Positions 1 to 8,567 of a stretch of DNA of 60,803 nucleotides are shown here, piece after piece. Under the pieces are notes generated by a model. That model ran no database searches, was not told the origin of the DNA, and saw only the letters and a list, made by a program, of their open reading frames with translations. The translations under genes were made by a program, and so were the position numbers. The first letter of the stretch is position 1. The number at the start of each line of letters is the position of its first letter. Origin of the DNA: Affinundibacterium flavidum (GTDB lineage: Bacteria > Pseudomonadota > Gammaproteobacteria > Burkholderiales > Burkholderiaceae_D); NCBI RefSeq assembly GCF_014284175.1, contig NZ_JACOGA010000025.1, positions 1 through 60,803 of the forward strand, given 5' to 3'.

Positions 1-103
1 CCTAAGGGCGGGTACGGCATCCAGTTGCTCGTTTCTGATATGCCTATCAAAAACTGTTAAAACATCGAGTCCGTGAAAATACCGACTCTTCATTCATAAT
101 ACA

Positions 104-382
104 AGGGCGGGTGCAACCCGCGCCGCCTAGCCGTCGCGTACTCAAGACCGACCTATGAGCAACGCGGGGTGCACCCCATAGACGCTAACCAAAACTCTAA
201 AACCATTAACCACAGAGGCACAGAGACACAGAGACACAGAGACACAGAGAATGGCTGGAGGAAATAAAATGTTACGCCGCTCTTCAAACTATGTATTTCT
301 CTGTGCTCCTCCGTGTCTCTGTGCCTCTGTGTTGAGAGGTTTTAGTTTTGTTTTGGTTAGTGCCTATAGGGTTGCACCCGCC
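104..382. repeat. Long imperfect inverted-repeat element
   Basis: The two arms read toward each other. GGCGGGTGCAACCC at 104-117 has its exact reverse complement at 369-382. A second arm (about 167-250) runs from GGGTGCACCCC through GCTAACCAAAAC to a CACAGAG-type tandem run; its imperfect complement runs from about 290 to 377. The CACAGAGGCACAGAGACAC run is a simple short-period repeat. No gene is visible in 1-439, so this palindromic element fills the stretch. It could be a non-autonomous (MITE-like) element or a transcribed hairpin. No target duplication was identified. Confidence 0.6.
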
Positions 383-439
383 CTACCATTTTCGCCAGTC
401 TTTCAGACGGGCTTTACTCAAGAGCTTTGTCTATTTATC

Positions 440-1717
440 CTACTTATTTGATTTCACCACTTCACCACCTTTGATGACGACCGCGACTTTTTCTAATACG
501 CGCACATCTTTAGTCGGATCCCCAGCGACCGCAATGATATCGGCAAAGCGGCCAGCTTCAATGACTCCAACATCTTTACTTGCGAGCGCTTCCGCCGCCA
601 CCACCGTGGCAGACTGAATCGCTTGCATTGGTGTCATGCCATATTTCACCATGGTGGCAAATTGTTTGGCGTTATCTCCATGCGGATAAATGCCTGCATC
701 GGTGCCGAATACCATTTTCACACCAGCCGCATTCGCACGGCGAAAACCTTCGCGCTGTACATCGGCAACTTCTCGGTCTTTGCGTAGATTGTCTTCCAGC
801 ACACCGTTTTTCTTACCCTCAGATTGCGTATAGTCGGTGTTATAAATATCCATTGATAAGTAGGCGCCATGCTTCTTGGCTAGCGCGATACCTTCATCGT
901 CGATCAGGCTGGCGTGTTCTATCGTATCAATACCAGCACGAATCGCATCTTTAATGCCCGACGTACCGTGAGCATGTGCGGCTACACGCAAGCCCCATTG
1001 ATGCGCTTCTTCTGCAATGGCGCTCATTTCTTTCAAGCTCATTTGCTGTTGACCTGGTTCAGTATTGTGCGAAAACACGCCACCAGTTGCGCAAATTTTG
1101 ATGACCTGTGCGCCGTATTTGCGTAATTCACGCACGCGCTTGCGACCTTCTTCTGGATTATCGGCATTGAAGGGGCTCTGCTGATTCATGGATGGTGGAA
1201 AGAAGGTGGAATCACAATGACCACCGGTCGCACCAAATGAATATGCAGCTGTCACCACACGTGGGCCGCGCACTTTGCCTTCATCAATCGCTTGGCGCAA
1301 ACCTACATCATTCCAAGCATCAGCACCGACATTGCGTACTGTCGTAAATCCCGCATCCAAAGTGCGGCTTGCATGCGGGACAGTGAGGATAGACCAGAAG
1401 CGATCGCCAAACTGCAAGGTGTTATAGCCGCCATAGGTAGGATCAGAATCAAGATGCACATGCATGTCGATAAGGCCAGGTAATAAGGTCATGCCAGGCA
1501 AATCAATTTTTTGCACATTCGCATCAGTGTTAGGTGCTCCACCATTTTTAACGCTCACAATACGACCATCACGCACCAGAATTTGCGGATTGGCGATGGT
1601 TTTGCCCGTGCGTACATCTAACATATTGCTGGCAGTAATCAAGACATCAGTCGCAAATGCGTTGACTGACAATGCGCAAGCGGTCGCGACTAAAGTAGAG
1701 CAAATTGTTTTTTTCAT
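440..1717 (-). CDS. Secreted amidohydrolase family protein
   Basis: This is a 425-residue metal-dependent hydrolase of the amidohydrolase superfamily, in the imidazolonepropionase/Xaa-Pro dipeptidase-like branch. The N-terminus (MKKTICSTLVATACALSVNA) is a typical Sec signal peptide, so the enzyme is probably periplasmic. Metal and catalytic positions are visible: HVH at 86-88, a lysine at 207 in KICATGG, histidines near 248-250 and 268 (IEHAS), and D340 in FGTDAG. The ATG at 1717 is chosen because GGAG lies six bases upstream; a longer TTG start at 1729 would put extra residues before the signal peptide. It stands alone. The substrate cannot be read from sequence; related enzymes cleave Xaa-Pro dipeptides or cyclic amides. 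Confidence 0.88.
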   Translation of the reverse strand: MKKTICSTLVATACALSVNAFATDVLITASNMLDVRTGKTIANPQILVRDGRIVSVKNGGAPNTDANVQKIDLPGMTLLPGLIDMHVHLDSDPTYGGYNTLQFGDRFWSILTVPHASRTLDAGFTTVRNVGADAWNDVGLRQAIDEGKVRGPRVVTAAYSFGATGGHCDSTFFPPSMNQQSPFNADNPEEGRKRVRELRKYGAQVIKICATGGVFSHNTEPGQQQMSLKEMSAIAEEAHQWGLRVAAHAHGTSGIKDAIRAGIDTIEHASLIDDEGIALAKKHGAYLSMDIYNTDYTQSEGKKNGVLEDNLRKDREVADVQREGFRRANAAGVKMVFGTDAGIYPHGDNAKQFATMVKYGMTPMQAIQSATVVAAEALASKDVGVIEAGRFADIIAVAGDPTKDVRVLEKVAVVIKGGEVVKSNK

Positions 1718-2545
1718 CTGTGACTCCAAGGGGAAAGAAATTGCCGTGAGGATATTTTGAACAGGCGCTTAGTATCCTTGCTGCCATCGTGCTGGTCAAA
1801 TTTGATTGTGCAAAATGACGCCCCTTACCAACAGCTGCACGCGTATTTCTTGCAACATGCAAAATACAAATCGAAAAAAGAAAACACAAAAACTCACATT
1901 AAATTGAGGTGAGCAAATCGCAGCGCAAAAAAGCAAAAAGCCCACCAAAGGCGGGCTCTTCATGCATTGCGATAATTCATTAACAACCAGGGCTATCTGC
2001 CAAGTGTTATTAAGGGTCGGGCACCCATGCTATCTGCGTGGTGTACGTTTGGAATTATACGGCTGTTATCGTTTGATCACACGATGACAGTGCAAAGTAT
2101 AAATTATTTGCAGCAAACTTTTGCGTAGGACGATGAATCGTCAAATCACAAAGAACACAAATCGGCATCTTATTTTGCGAAATTTTAGCTTTGCGTGGTG
2201 CTTGAGATAACTAGAGGCTAACTTGAAGCTAACCTAAAGTGAGCGCAGGATAATTGCATGCTGCGCTCATCTCGATTTTCACTACGCCTGACTAAACCAT
2301 TTTCCTCACCTCAGTGCTATCTGCAAAGTAGGTCAAGCCGGTTAGAATCAGTTTGTGCGGTCTGCGTGCGGACACTGCGACCATTTGCGGTTTGAATGTG
2401 GGCATTTCTGAGTTTGTATCACCCATGCTATCTGCATGGTGTAATTCAATTTCAGGAAGCGTAGCTGCACTGTGTCGAAGCTACGAACCTGCATTCGTTT
2501 TAGTGCGTCATGCTTACATCACACACCAATTTTAGATTTTGTAAA
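1718..2545. other. Long intergenic region with repeated hairpins
   Basis: No convincing gene lies in these 830 bases. The sequence GCTATCTGC occurs four times (about 1992, 2029, 2313 and 2427). Two occurrences sit in near-identical 24-bp direct repeats beginning CACCCATGC (2022-2045 and 2420-2443), each able to fold into a hairpin with loop TATCT. A further stem GAGCGCA/TGCGCTC lies at about 2240-2265. A minus-strand terminator lies at 1927-1957. The region could carry small RNAs or the 3' part of the cold-shock transcript. Confidence 0.5.
1927..1957 (-). terminator. Rho-independent terminator, minus strand
   Basis: On the minus strand the stem AGCCCGCC / GGTGGGCT (one mismatch, loop TTT) is followed by TTTTTGC and more T residues. 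No annotated minus-strand gene ends close to it. It either ends a long cold-shock transcript or an unannotated small RNA between 1960 and 2545. Confidence 0.6.
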
Positions 2546-2755
2546 TTACAAAACCTGAATATTGCTAGCTTTGTCGCCTTTTGGACTAGCGCTGCGTTCG
2601 AAAGAAACGCGTTGATTTTCCGAGAGACTTTTGAAGCCAGTAGATTGAATGTCTTGAAAGTGGGCGAACAAGTCAGGACCACCAGCATCAGGTGTGATGA
2701 AGCCGAAGCCCTTAGCGTCGTTAAACCATTTGACGATTCCAGTTTGATTACTCAT
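2546..2755 (-). CDS. CspA-family cold-shock protein
   Basis: This 69-residue single cold-shock domain binds single-stranded RNA or DNA and acts as an RNA chaperone. RNP1 is visible as KGFGFI (residues 15-20) and RNP2 as DLFAHF (28-33), against the usual DVFVHF. The ATG at 2755 is preceded by AAGGA with six-base spacing, and the length matches the family. The frame is open further upstream to 2998 but that part has no family resemblance. A long upstream region is typical of temperature-responsive csp leaders. The function is well established for the family; the identity of the paralogue is not determined. Confidence 0.93.
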   Translation of the reverse strand: MSNQTGIVKWFNDAKGFGFITPDAGGPDLFAHFQDIQSTGFKSLSENQRVSFERSASPKGDKASNIQVL

Positions 2756-3302
2756 TTTATTTCCTTTAATTTCTTTAATTATGGATGGCGACATTCGCTG
2801 AGCACAAAATATAAATCGTGCGACAGAAAGTAGTAGCCAATAGGCGATATTGCCTGTTAGGCACTTAAAACCAAGAGATGAAACCGAAGGAGATAAAACA
2901 GAACGACTAGAAGAGAACAGCCATGCGGAATTGGGACCAACAATATTACGACCTGATACAAGTACGGAACGGAATATACATGCTTTCTGTGATTTCACCT
3001 AATCTTTTTTTCGTTGTGAAAAAAACAGTTGCGTAAAACATCCAGCGATAAAGTGCGCTAACTTCGCCTATTTTGGATTTTGATGAAATTGCCTGGCCCT
3101 TGCCAAGATGGCCTCCAATCTAGCTCCTATACTTCAATATTTGTTGCAGATGTGCCCTAGGCGTCACTTCTTCATCGTCGAATAGAATCGAATTGCCTAG
3201 TATTGGGTGATAATGCAGCAATGCAAAATAACAATTCAAGTGCGGGCTGATATACCCGTTTTGCACCAATTTAGACGCCATATTGTTTCAGGAAAGAGGC
3301 AC
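2756..3302. other. Divergent intergenic region between csp and the GAF-ATPase
   Basis: About 550 bases without a gene separate two divergent genes. The csp-proximal half (2756 to about 3000) has short stems such as AGGCGATATTGCCT (about 2841) that could belong to a structured cold-shock 5' leader. The ATPase-proximal half has no feature I can name beyond a ribosome binding site (AGGAAAGAGG) just before 3303. Confidence 0.4.
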
Positions 3303-5669
3303 ATGATGCAGGCCAAACCAGTCAGTGATACAGGAAAAACAGAGAGCGCAGCACAGCGCCTGATTTTTTTTAAACGACTACAAACGCTGACCAATAAGAT
3401 ACATGCGACTCATGCCGTGGATCAAATCATGCTCGATTTGACCACGGATATTTGCGATCTCTTTAATTGTGATCGCTTGACGATTTATGTAGTCGCACCT
3501 GACGGAAATAATCTGATTTCAAAAGTGAAGATGGGATTGAATACTTTCAAAGATATCCGCTTGCCGATCTCTGATCAAAGTATTGCCGGCTATGTCGCTT
3601 TGCATAAAGAAGTGTTGTGCCTGAATGACGTGTATGACGAAGCAGAATTAAGAGACATTTCTCCGCATTTACATTTTCAAAAAGCCATCGATGGACGAAC
3701 TGGATACCGTACTAAAGAAATGTTAGTTGCGCCGATTATCGATGCAGAAAAAAGTGAATTACTCGGCGCCATACAATTTATTAATAGTCGTCACGGCAAG
3801 ACATTCTCGGCGATTGCACAGGAAGGCGTGCGCGAATTATGTGAAACCTTAGCGATTGCATTCACGCAAAAAAATAAGCCTCTACCAATTCCTCCTTCCA
3901 AGTTAAATGGATTGGTGTCGGACGGCGTTTTATCTGTACCGGAATTTGAATTAGCAATCAGCTCTGCACGTAAGAAACAACTCGATTTAGAAGATGTTTT
4001 GATTGATGAATTTCAAGTTACTCAAGAGCAAATCGGCAAGGCGCTTTCTCGTTTTTTTGGTGTACCGTATGAGACCTGGCAAGCAGAGCGCGTGATTGAT
4101 GTTGAATTAGTGAAGAAGCTCAAGCGTCAATACGTAGAAGAGAATTTGTGGCTACCGATTTCCGAAGATAAAACCGGTATGACGATACTCGCGGTTGATC
4201 CAGAACAGGTGAAGACGACGCGCGTTGTGAATTTGATTTTTCCGACGGCGCGATTGCAATATAGAGTCACAACTAAACGGGAATTTGCGCAGACCATTGA
4301 TCAATTCTTTGGACAAACTGGGGAATCCGCTAGCGTGGGTGAGCTATTGTCTGGCATGGAAGGTGAAGAAGACGATAGTGGAAGTGGCAGTACAGAAGTT
4401 TCCGCTGCAGTTGAAAACGAGCTGGTTAAATTGCTCAATAAGATCATTGTCGATGCCTATCAACAAGGCGCATCGGATATTCATATAGAACCACGTCCGG
4501 GTAAAGAGAAGACTCTGATTCGCTTTCGCAAAGATGGATCTTTATCGCCTTACATAGAAATTCCCGCTAGTTATAGAAATGCTTTGTTAGCGCGGATTAA
4601 GATCATGTGCGATCTCGACATTTCTGAAAAACGCAAACCGCAAGATGGCAAGATTAAGTTTAAAAAATATGGCCCCTTAGATATTGAATTGCGGGTTGCG
4701 ACGATACCTTCCTCGGCTGGAATGGAAGATGTTGTCATGCGTATTTTGGCGGCGGGGGAACCGATTCCACTCGATAAGCTCGGGGTCTTGCCACACAACT
4801 TGCAGCGCTTGAAAGATGTTGTCGAAAAACCTTACGGCATCTTCTTTGTTTGCGGCCCAACTGGTTCGGGTAAGACGACGACGCTGCATTCCGTTTTGAA
4901 TTATTTGAATCGCCCAGAAACTAAAATCTGGACAGCTGAAGATCCTGTTGAAATTACGCAAAAAGGCTTGCGCCAAGTACAGGTTAATCGCAAAGCGGGG
5001 ATGGATTTTGCCACCGTGATGCGAGCATTTTTACGCGCTGATCCAGACATCATTATGGTCGGCGAAATGCGTGATAAAGAAACTGTCTCTATCGGCTTGG
5101 AGGCTTCTTTAACTGGTCACTTGGTGTTCGCAACCTTGCATACAAATAGTGCGCCAGAATCGATTATTCGACTGCTCGATATGGGCATGGATCCGTTTAA
5201 CTTCGCTGATGCCTTACTTGGGATTTTGGCGCAGCGCCTCGCGAAACGCTTATGTGGTACTTGCAAAGTCGCATATCAACCCGCGCCGGAAGAAGTTCAA
5301 TCGCTGCTCAATGAGTATTGTTCAGAGTTATTGGCGACTGCCGCTTTTCAAACTGATGTAGAGGCGGCGAAGCGCGAAGTGTTGAACAAATGGATGAAAG
5401 AGTATGCGAACCCGCAAGGGCAATTAACCTTATATCGTCCGCAAGGCTGCGATAAATGTAATGGCGGTTATAAAGGCCGCGTAGGCTTACATGAACTCAT
5501 GGTCGGCACCGATCCCGTTAAAAAACTCATACAAGAACATGCACGTGTGGCACAGCTATTTACCGCCGCATTAGAAGATGGCATGTTGACGCTAAAAATG
5601 GACGGTATGGAAAAAGTGCTGTCTGGTATCACTGATATGAAACAGGTCAGGCTGGTGTGTATAAAATAG
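3303..5669 (+). CDS. GspE/PilB-type secretion ATPase with N-terminal GAF domain
   Basis: This 788-residue protein belongs to the type II secretion / type IV pilus ATPases. A GAF sensor domain (about 25-180) precedes a GspE N-terminal-type region and a T2SSE ATPase domain. Visible motifs are Walker A GPTGSGKTTT (about 518), Walker B ADPDIIMVGEMRD (about 580), the His box GHLVFATLHTNS (about 604) and a four-cysteine zinc site (CGTC near 650, CDKC near 715). The family powers pilin or pseudopilin polymerisation at the inner membrane. Start 3303 is chosen for its purine-rich site; an upstream frame to 3207 is open but unlike the family. No pilus or secretion operon surrounds it, though an MSHA-like pilin lies 2.2 kb downstream. 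The GAF fusion suggests allosteric control by a small ligand (inference). Confidence 0.87.
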   Translation: MMQAKPVSDTGKTESAAQRLIFFKRLQTLTNKIHATHAVDQIMLDLTTDICDLFNCDRLTIYVVAPDGNNLISKVKMGLNTFKDIRLPISDQSIAGYVALHKEVLCLNDVYDEAELRDISPHLHFQKAIDGRTGYRTKEMLVAPIIDAEKSELLGAIQFINSRHGKTFSAIAQEGVRELCETLAIAFTQKNKPLPIPPSKLNGLVSDGVLSVPEFELAISSARKKQLDLEDVLIDEFQVTQEQIGKALSRFFGVPYETWQAERVIDVELVKKLKRQYVEENLWLPISEDKTGMTILAVDPEQVKTTRVVNLIFPTARLQYRVTTKREFAQTIDQFFGQTGESASVGELLSGMEGEEDDSGSGSTEVSAAVENELVKLLNKIIVDAYQQGASDIHIEPRPGKEKTLIRFRKDGSLSPYIEIPASYRNALLARIKIMCDLDISEKRKPQDGKIKFKKYGPLDIELRVATIPSSAGMEDVVMRILAAGEPIPLDKLGVLPHNLQRLKDVVEKPYGIFFVCGPTGSGKTTTLHSVLNYLNRPETKIWTAEDPVEITQKGLRQVQVNRKAGMDFATVMRAFLRADPDIIMVGEMRDKETVSIGLEASLTGHLVFATLHTNSAPESIIRLLDMGMDPFNFADALLGILAQRLAKRLCGTCKVAYQPAPEEVQSLLNEYCSELLATAAFQTDVEAAKREVLNKWMKEYANPQGQLTLYRPQGCDKCNGGYKGRVGLHELMVGTDPVKKLIQEHARVAQLFTAALEDGMLTLKMDGMEKVLSGITDMKQVRLVCIK

Positions 5670-5776
5670 GTATAGTGTCGCTTTTTGAAAGTGAATTGAT
5701 ACCCGTCCGTGCAAATGCTGCGACGCGTGTAGTGAAAATCTAAAACCCAATTATTTGAACATTAGCAGAGGAAAAC

Positions 5777-6526
5777 ATGCCGTATATTGGTGTCAGCTTA
5801 CATATTTTAGTAGCGATTTTTTTTGCAGTACATGCGATACGTCATGGGCGTGAGTTGTATTGGTTGATGATTTTATTTGCTTTCCCCTTGTTGGGAAGTG
5901 TCGTGTATTTCTTTGCGATTTATTTGCCAGATAGTCGCTTGCAATACGGTGCACGTAAGTTGACGACAGCAACTCTAAAAGCCCTAGATCCGGGCAAAGA
6001 ATTGCGGGAGGCGCAACAAGCTTTCGAGTTGACACCCTCAGCACAAAATCAAATGCGTTTGGCCGCGGCCTATTTGGAAGCGGGCGATGCGCAACAAGCG
6101 GCACAACAATATGAAGCTTGCTTGCAAGGTCCGTTTGCCAATGAAAGAGAAATGTTACTCGGTGCGGCACGTGCCAGATTACAAAATGGACAGGCCAATG
6201 CAGCAATCGAATTATTACTGAAGATACGTCAGCATCACGCTGATTTTCGCTTAGAACAAGTCGCTTTGTTATTGGCGAAATCCTATGCCTTAGCAGGGCA
6301 ACACCAAGCTGCGGGTGAAGAGTTTAACAAAGCAACCCGTGATCACGGCAGTGTTGAAGCCTATGTCGAGCATGCGATTTGGGCGCTGACGCAGGGTGAT
6401 AAAAATACCGCATTGAAGCAACGTGAACAGATAGAACAAATGAAAAAACATTGGCAGTCACATCATTTTTCTATGCACAAAGATTTGTTGAAACGCTTAG
6501 ATGCAGCGTTCGCTGCCGTAGCATGA
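5777..6526 (+). CDS. Membrane-anchored TPR-repeat protein
   Basis: This 249-residue protein begins with two hydrophobic segments (about 5-20 and 28-48) like a phospholipase-D-nuclease N-terminal hairpin. Helical TPR-type repeats follow from about residue 80, for example QMRLAAAYLEAGDAQQAAQQ. A good ribosome binding site (GAGGAAAAC) precedes the ATG. It follows the GAF-ATPase by 107 bases on the same strand and may be co-transcribed. TPR proteins scaffold complexes; the partner is unknown here. Its enzymatic role, if any, is not visible. Confidence 0.75.
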   Translation: MPYIGVSLHILVAIFFAVHAIRHGRELYWLMILFAFPLLGSVVYFFAIYLPDSRLQYGARKLTTATLKALDPGKELREAQQAFELTPSAQNQMRLAAAYLEAGDAQQAAQQYEACLQGPFANEREMLLGAARARLQNGQANAAIELLLKIRQHHADFRLEQVALLLAKSYALAGQHQAAGEEFNKATRDHGSVEAYVEHAIWALTQGDKNTALKQREQIEQMKKHWQSHHFSMHKDLLKRLDAAFAAVA

Positions 6527-6528
6527 TG

Positions 6529-7491
6529 CTATCTTTGTAAAACACCCCGGCGATGCGACGGAATATGCGCCGCCGGGTCGTCTGTACTAAACACATAATG
6601 TTGAAACACGCTGCCCCAGGCAGCGCGTTGGGCGAGTGGTAATTCTTTAAAACTTAAGAGCGCTTGCAAGAGCAAACCGTAGGGCGAAGTCTTATTCTCA
6701 GTCGAAAAATTCGATCCGCCCCACCAGTAATTCATCAAGATATTGATCTGATCCAAAGACTCAACATGATGCCACCACAGGTTAGGAATATAGATCGCAT
6801 CGCCGGGTTCTAAGATGGCAGTTTGTGCGTGTTCCAAAGCAGTCTGAAAGCGCGGGTAGCGATCAAAGTCCGGCGCAGCTAAATTCACCATGCTGATAGG
6901 CGAGGGCGTCGGTGCAAAATCCAAAGGACCTATATATAAATTGGCGATCTGCTCAGGTGGGAATAGTACAAATTTGCGTCGTCCGCTGATCACACAGGCA
7001 ATATTGTCAGAACCATCAATGTGCGTCGGCGTGACGATGTGATTGCCGAGCCAGATGCGAGCCGCAGTGCCTTCCTCCAATAAAGGCATGGGATGATCTT
7101 GCTGTAAGCTGGGCAAACATTCGACGACCAATGCACTCTGTACTGCTACCGAGGGCGGCGTCGCAAATTGCGCATAGCGCGCTAATTGTTCGAGCACGGC
7201 AGTGATCGGTACGCGATTTTTGATGAAGTTGAAACCATCCATCGTCTCATCATAAAAAATCCTGCCCTGATGTTCAGGACGCAGCATGATGGCGTCCACA
7301 GCGGCACCACTATCGCGCGCTGCCAAATCATTCAATAAATCTGGCAATGCTCTACGTGCATGCTGAACCAGCGGCCAATCCCGCACCAGTCCGCGCAAGA
7401 TCGCTGGGCGATATAGCGGCTGAATCTGTTGATGAAACATGTCATGAGTGACATCATAAAATTCGGCAATAGCGGGAATGGTTGAGTTCAT
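6529..7491 (-). CDS. JmjC/cupin-like Fe(II)-dependent oxygenase-type protein
   Basis: This is a roughly 320-residue cupin-like (JmjC-type) protein. The iron-binding facial triad is visible as H157-x-D159 in THIDGSDN and a distal histidine at 241/242 in the WWHHVES segment, with the LEPGDAIYIP turn before it. Related proteins are 2-oxoglutarate-dependent hydroxylases of protein side chains or RNA-linked substrates. The ATG at 7491 is preferred over an upstream GTG at 7503; neither has a strong binding site. It converges on the TPR gene with two bases between the stops. The substrate is unknown. Confidence 0.8.
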   Translation of the reverse strand: MNSTIPAIAEFYDVTHDMFHQQIQPLYRPAILRGLVRDWPLVQHARRALPDLLNDLAARDSGAAVDAIMLRPEHQGRIFYDETMDGFNFIKNRVPITAVLEQLARYAQFATPPSVAVQSALVVECLPSLQQDHPMPLLEEGTAARIWLGNHIVTPTHIDGSDNIACVISGRRKFVLFPPEQIANLYIGPLDFAPTPSPISMVNLAAPDFDRYPRFQTALEHAQTAILEPGDAIYIPNLWWHHVESLDQINILMNYWWGGSNFSTENKTSPYGLLLQALLSFKELPLAQRAAWGSVFQHYVFSTDDPAAHIPSHRRGVLQR

Positions 7492-7895
7492 TTGATAAGT
7501 CACAGAGGTGTTAGTCGCAGATCAAGACAGTCGTATAAATTCTGGTGGAGTCTACTGATACCCCAGTGCGCATGCAAGGGTGTACGACTTAATGTTTGCG
7601 CCTTTTTGACCGATAAATAAATAAGTGTTGCGGCGCTTGCACAAAGATAATGTTGTGAATTTGTATAAAATGTCGAATACAACGAATTCACAAAATGTTA
7701 CTTGTAGTTAAGGGGGCTGTGTGTGATACTTGAATCAGGTGTCTTTAATGCGAAAACAGTAGCAATAAGTGACAATATCAGCGACATATAAAATGCACGA
7801 TAATAATAGTGCAAATGTCAAAATACCAAGCTAAAAAGCGACTCAAAAAAGCCAAGCTAGATTCGCAAAGCTATTAACAAAGATTGGAGAAAAAA
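7492..7895. other. Intergenic region upstream of the pilin gene
   Basis: About 400 bases hold no gene. An inverted repeat TGCAC...GTGCA spans 7794-7813 with an AT-rich centre, about 80 bases before the pilin start, and could be an operator. GGAG followed by an A-run precedes the pilin ATG. I see no recognisable riboswitch or sigma-54 site. Confidence 0.35.
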
Positions 7896-8354
7896 ATGAA
7901 TTCACAAAAACAAACGGGTTTTACCTTGATCGAATTGATCGTGGTGATCGTCATTTTAGGTATTTTGGCAGCGACTGCCTTACCAAAATTTGCAGATTTG
8001 GGTAAAGACGCTCGTATCGCCAGCATCAACGCTGCTAAGGGTTCCCTGGCCGCGACTGCAGCGATGGCACATGGCAAATATTTGGTGACTTCGCCAGTAC
8101 CAACTACTGTGACATTTGAAGGTACAACAATTACATTTGCTACGACGGTTTTGTCTGGATATCCAAAAGCGGATACCTCGTTTGCATCGGCTGCAGGTTT
8201 GAATGCATCTGATTACACTTTGACAGCAACTGGTACTACTTTGACAGTTTCTCCAGTTTCTGCGCCAGCGGCAGCGACTTGTTCTGTTGTTTATACTGAG
8301 CCTGCTTCTGCAACTGGTTCACCAACTATCACTTTGACGACTACCGGTTGTTAA
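7896..8354 (+). CDS. Type IV (MSHA-like) prepilin
   Basis: This 152-residue pilin precursor has a short basic leader ending in glycine, then FTLIELIVVIVILGILAA, the class III/type IV signal cut by prepilin peptidase between G and F. The following segment LPKFADLGKDARIASINAA resembles MSHA-type major pilins. Two cysteines near the C-terminus could form the usual disulfide (CSVVY...TTGC). The ATG at 7896 is preceded by GGAG and a seven-base gap; a TTG at 7884 is in frame but lies before that site. It has its own strong terminator, so it is probably a monocistronic, highly expressed gene. The mature fibre would be extracellular. An ATPase of the right class lies 2.2 kb upstream, but no assembly genes are near. 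Confidence 0.9.
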   Translation: MNSQKQTGFTLIELIVVIVILGILAATALPKFADLGKDARIASINAAKGSLAATAAMAHGKYLVTSPVPTTVTFEGTTITFATTVLSGYPKADTSFASAAGLNASDYTLTATGTTLTVSPVSAPAAATCSVVYTEPASATGSPTITLTTTGC

Positions 8355-8384
8355 TTGATGTAAGTCATCACTGCATGTAAAAAA

Positions 8385-8411
8385 AGCCCCGACTGGTTCG
8401 GGGCTTTTTTT
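8385..8411. terminator. Bidirectional rho-independent terminator
   Basis: A perfect stem AGCCCCGA / TCGGGGCT with a five-base loop is followed by seven T residues and preceded by an A-run. It lies 31 bases after the pilin stop. The A-run on the other side would also serve minus-strand transcripts from the chemotaxis gene. Confidence 0.92.
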
Positions 8412-8567
8412 ACGTCTTAAGATTTTTTGGCATGAATTTTCAATATTGAATTTTTAACCTAAATGCTATGAAAATACTACGCAAAGATATTGCACAACAA
8501 TTCCCAGATCTGACCGTTGATTTAAACCGAGTTGATTTCCGAATTGCAGTTTAAATATGGAAACCAG

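Noticed and set aside
8468..8554. A 28-codon frame starting MKILRKDIAQQF after the pilin terminator.
   Set aside because: No ribosome binding site and no recognisable family; it may be a gene remnant, but evidence is too thin.
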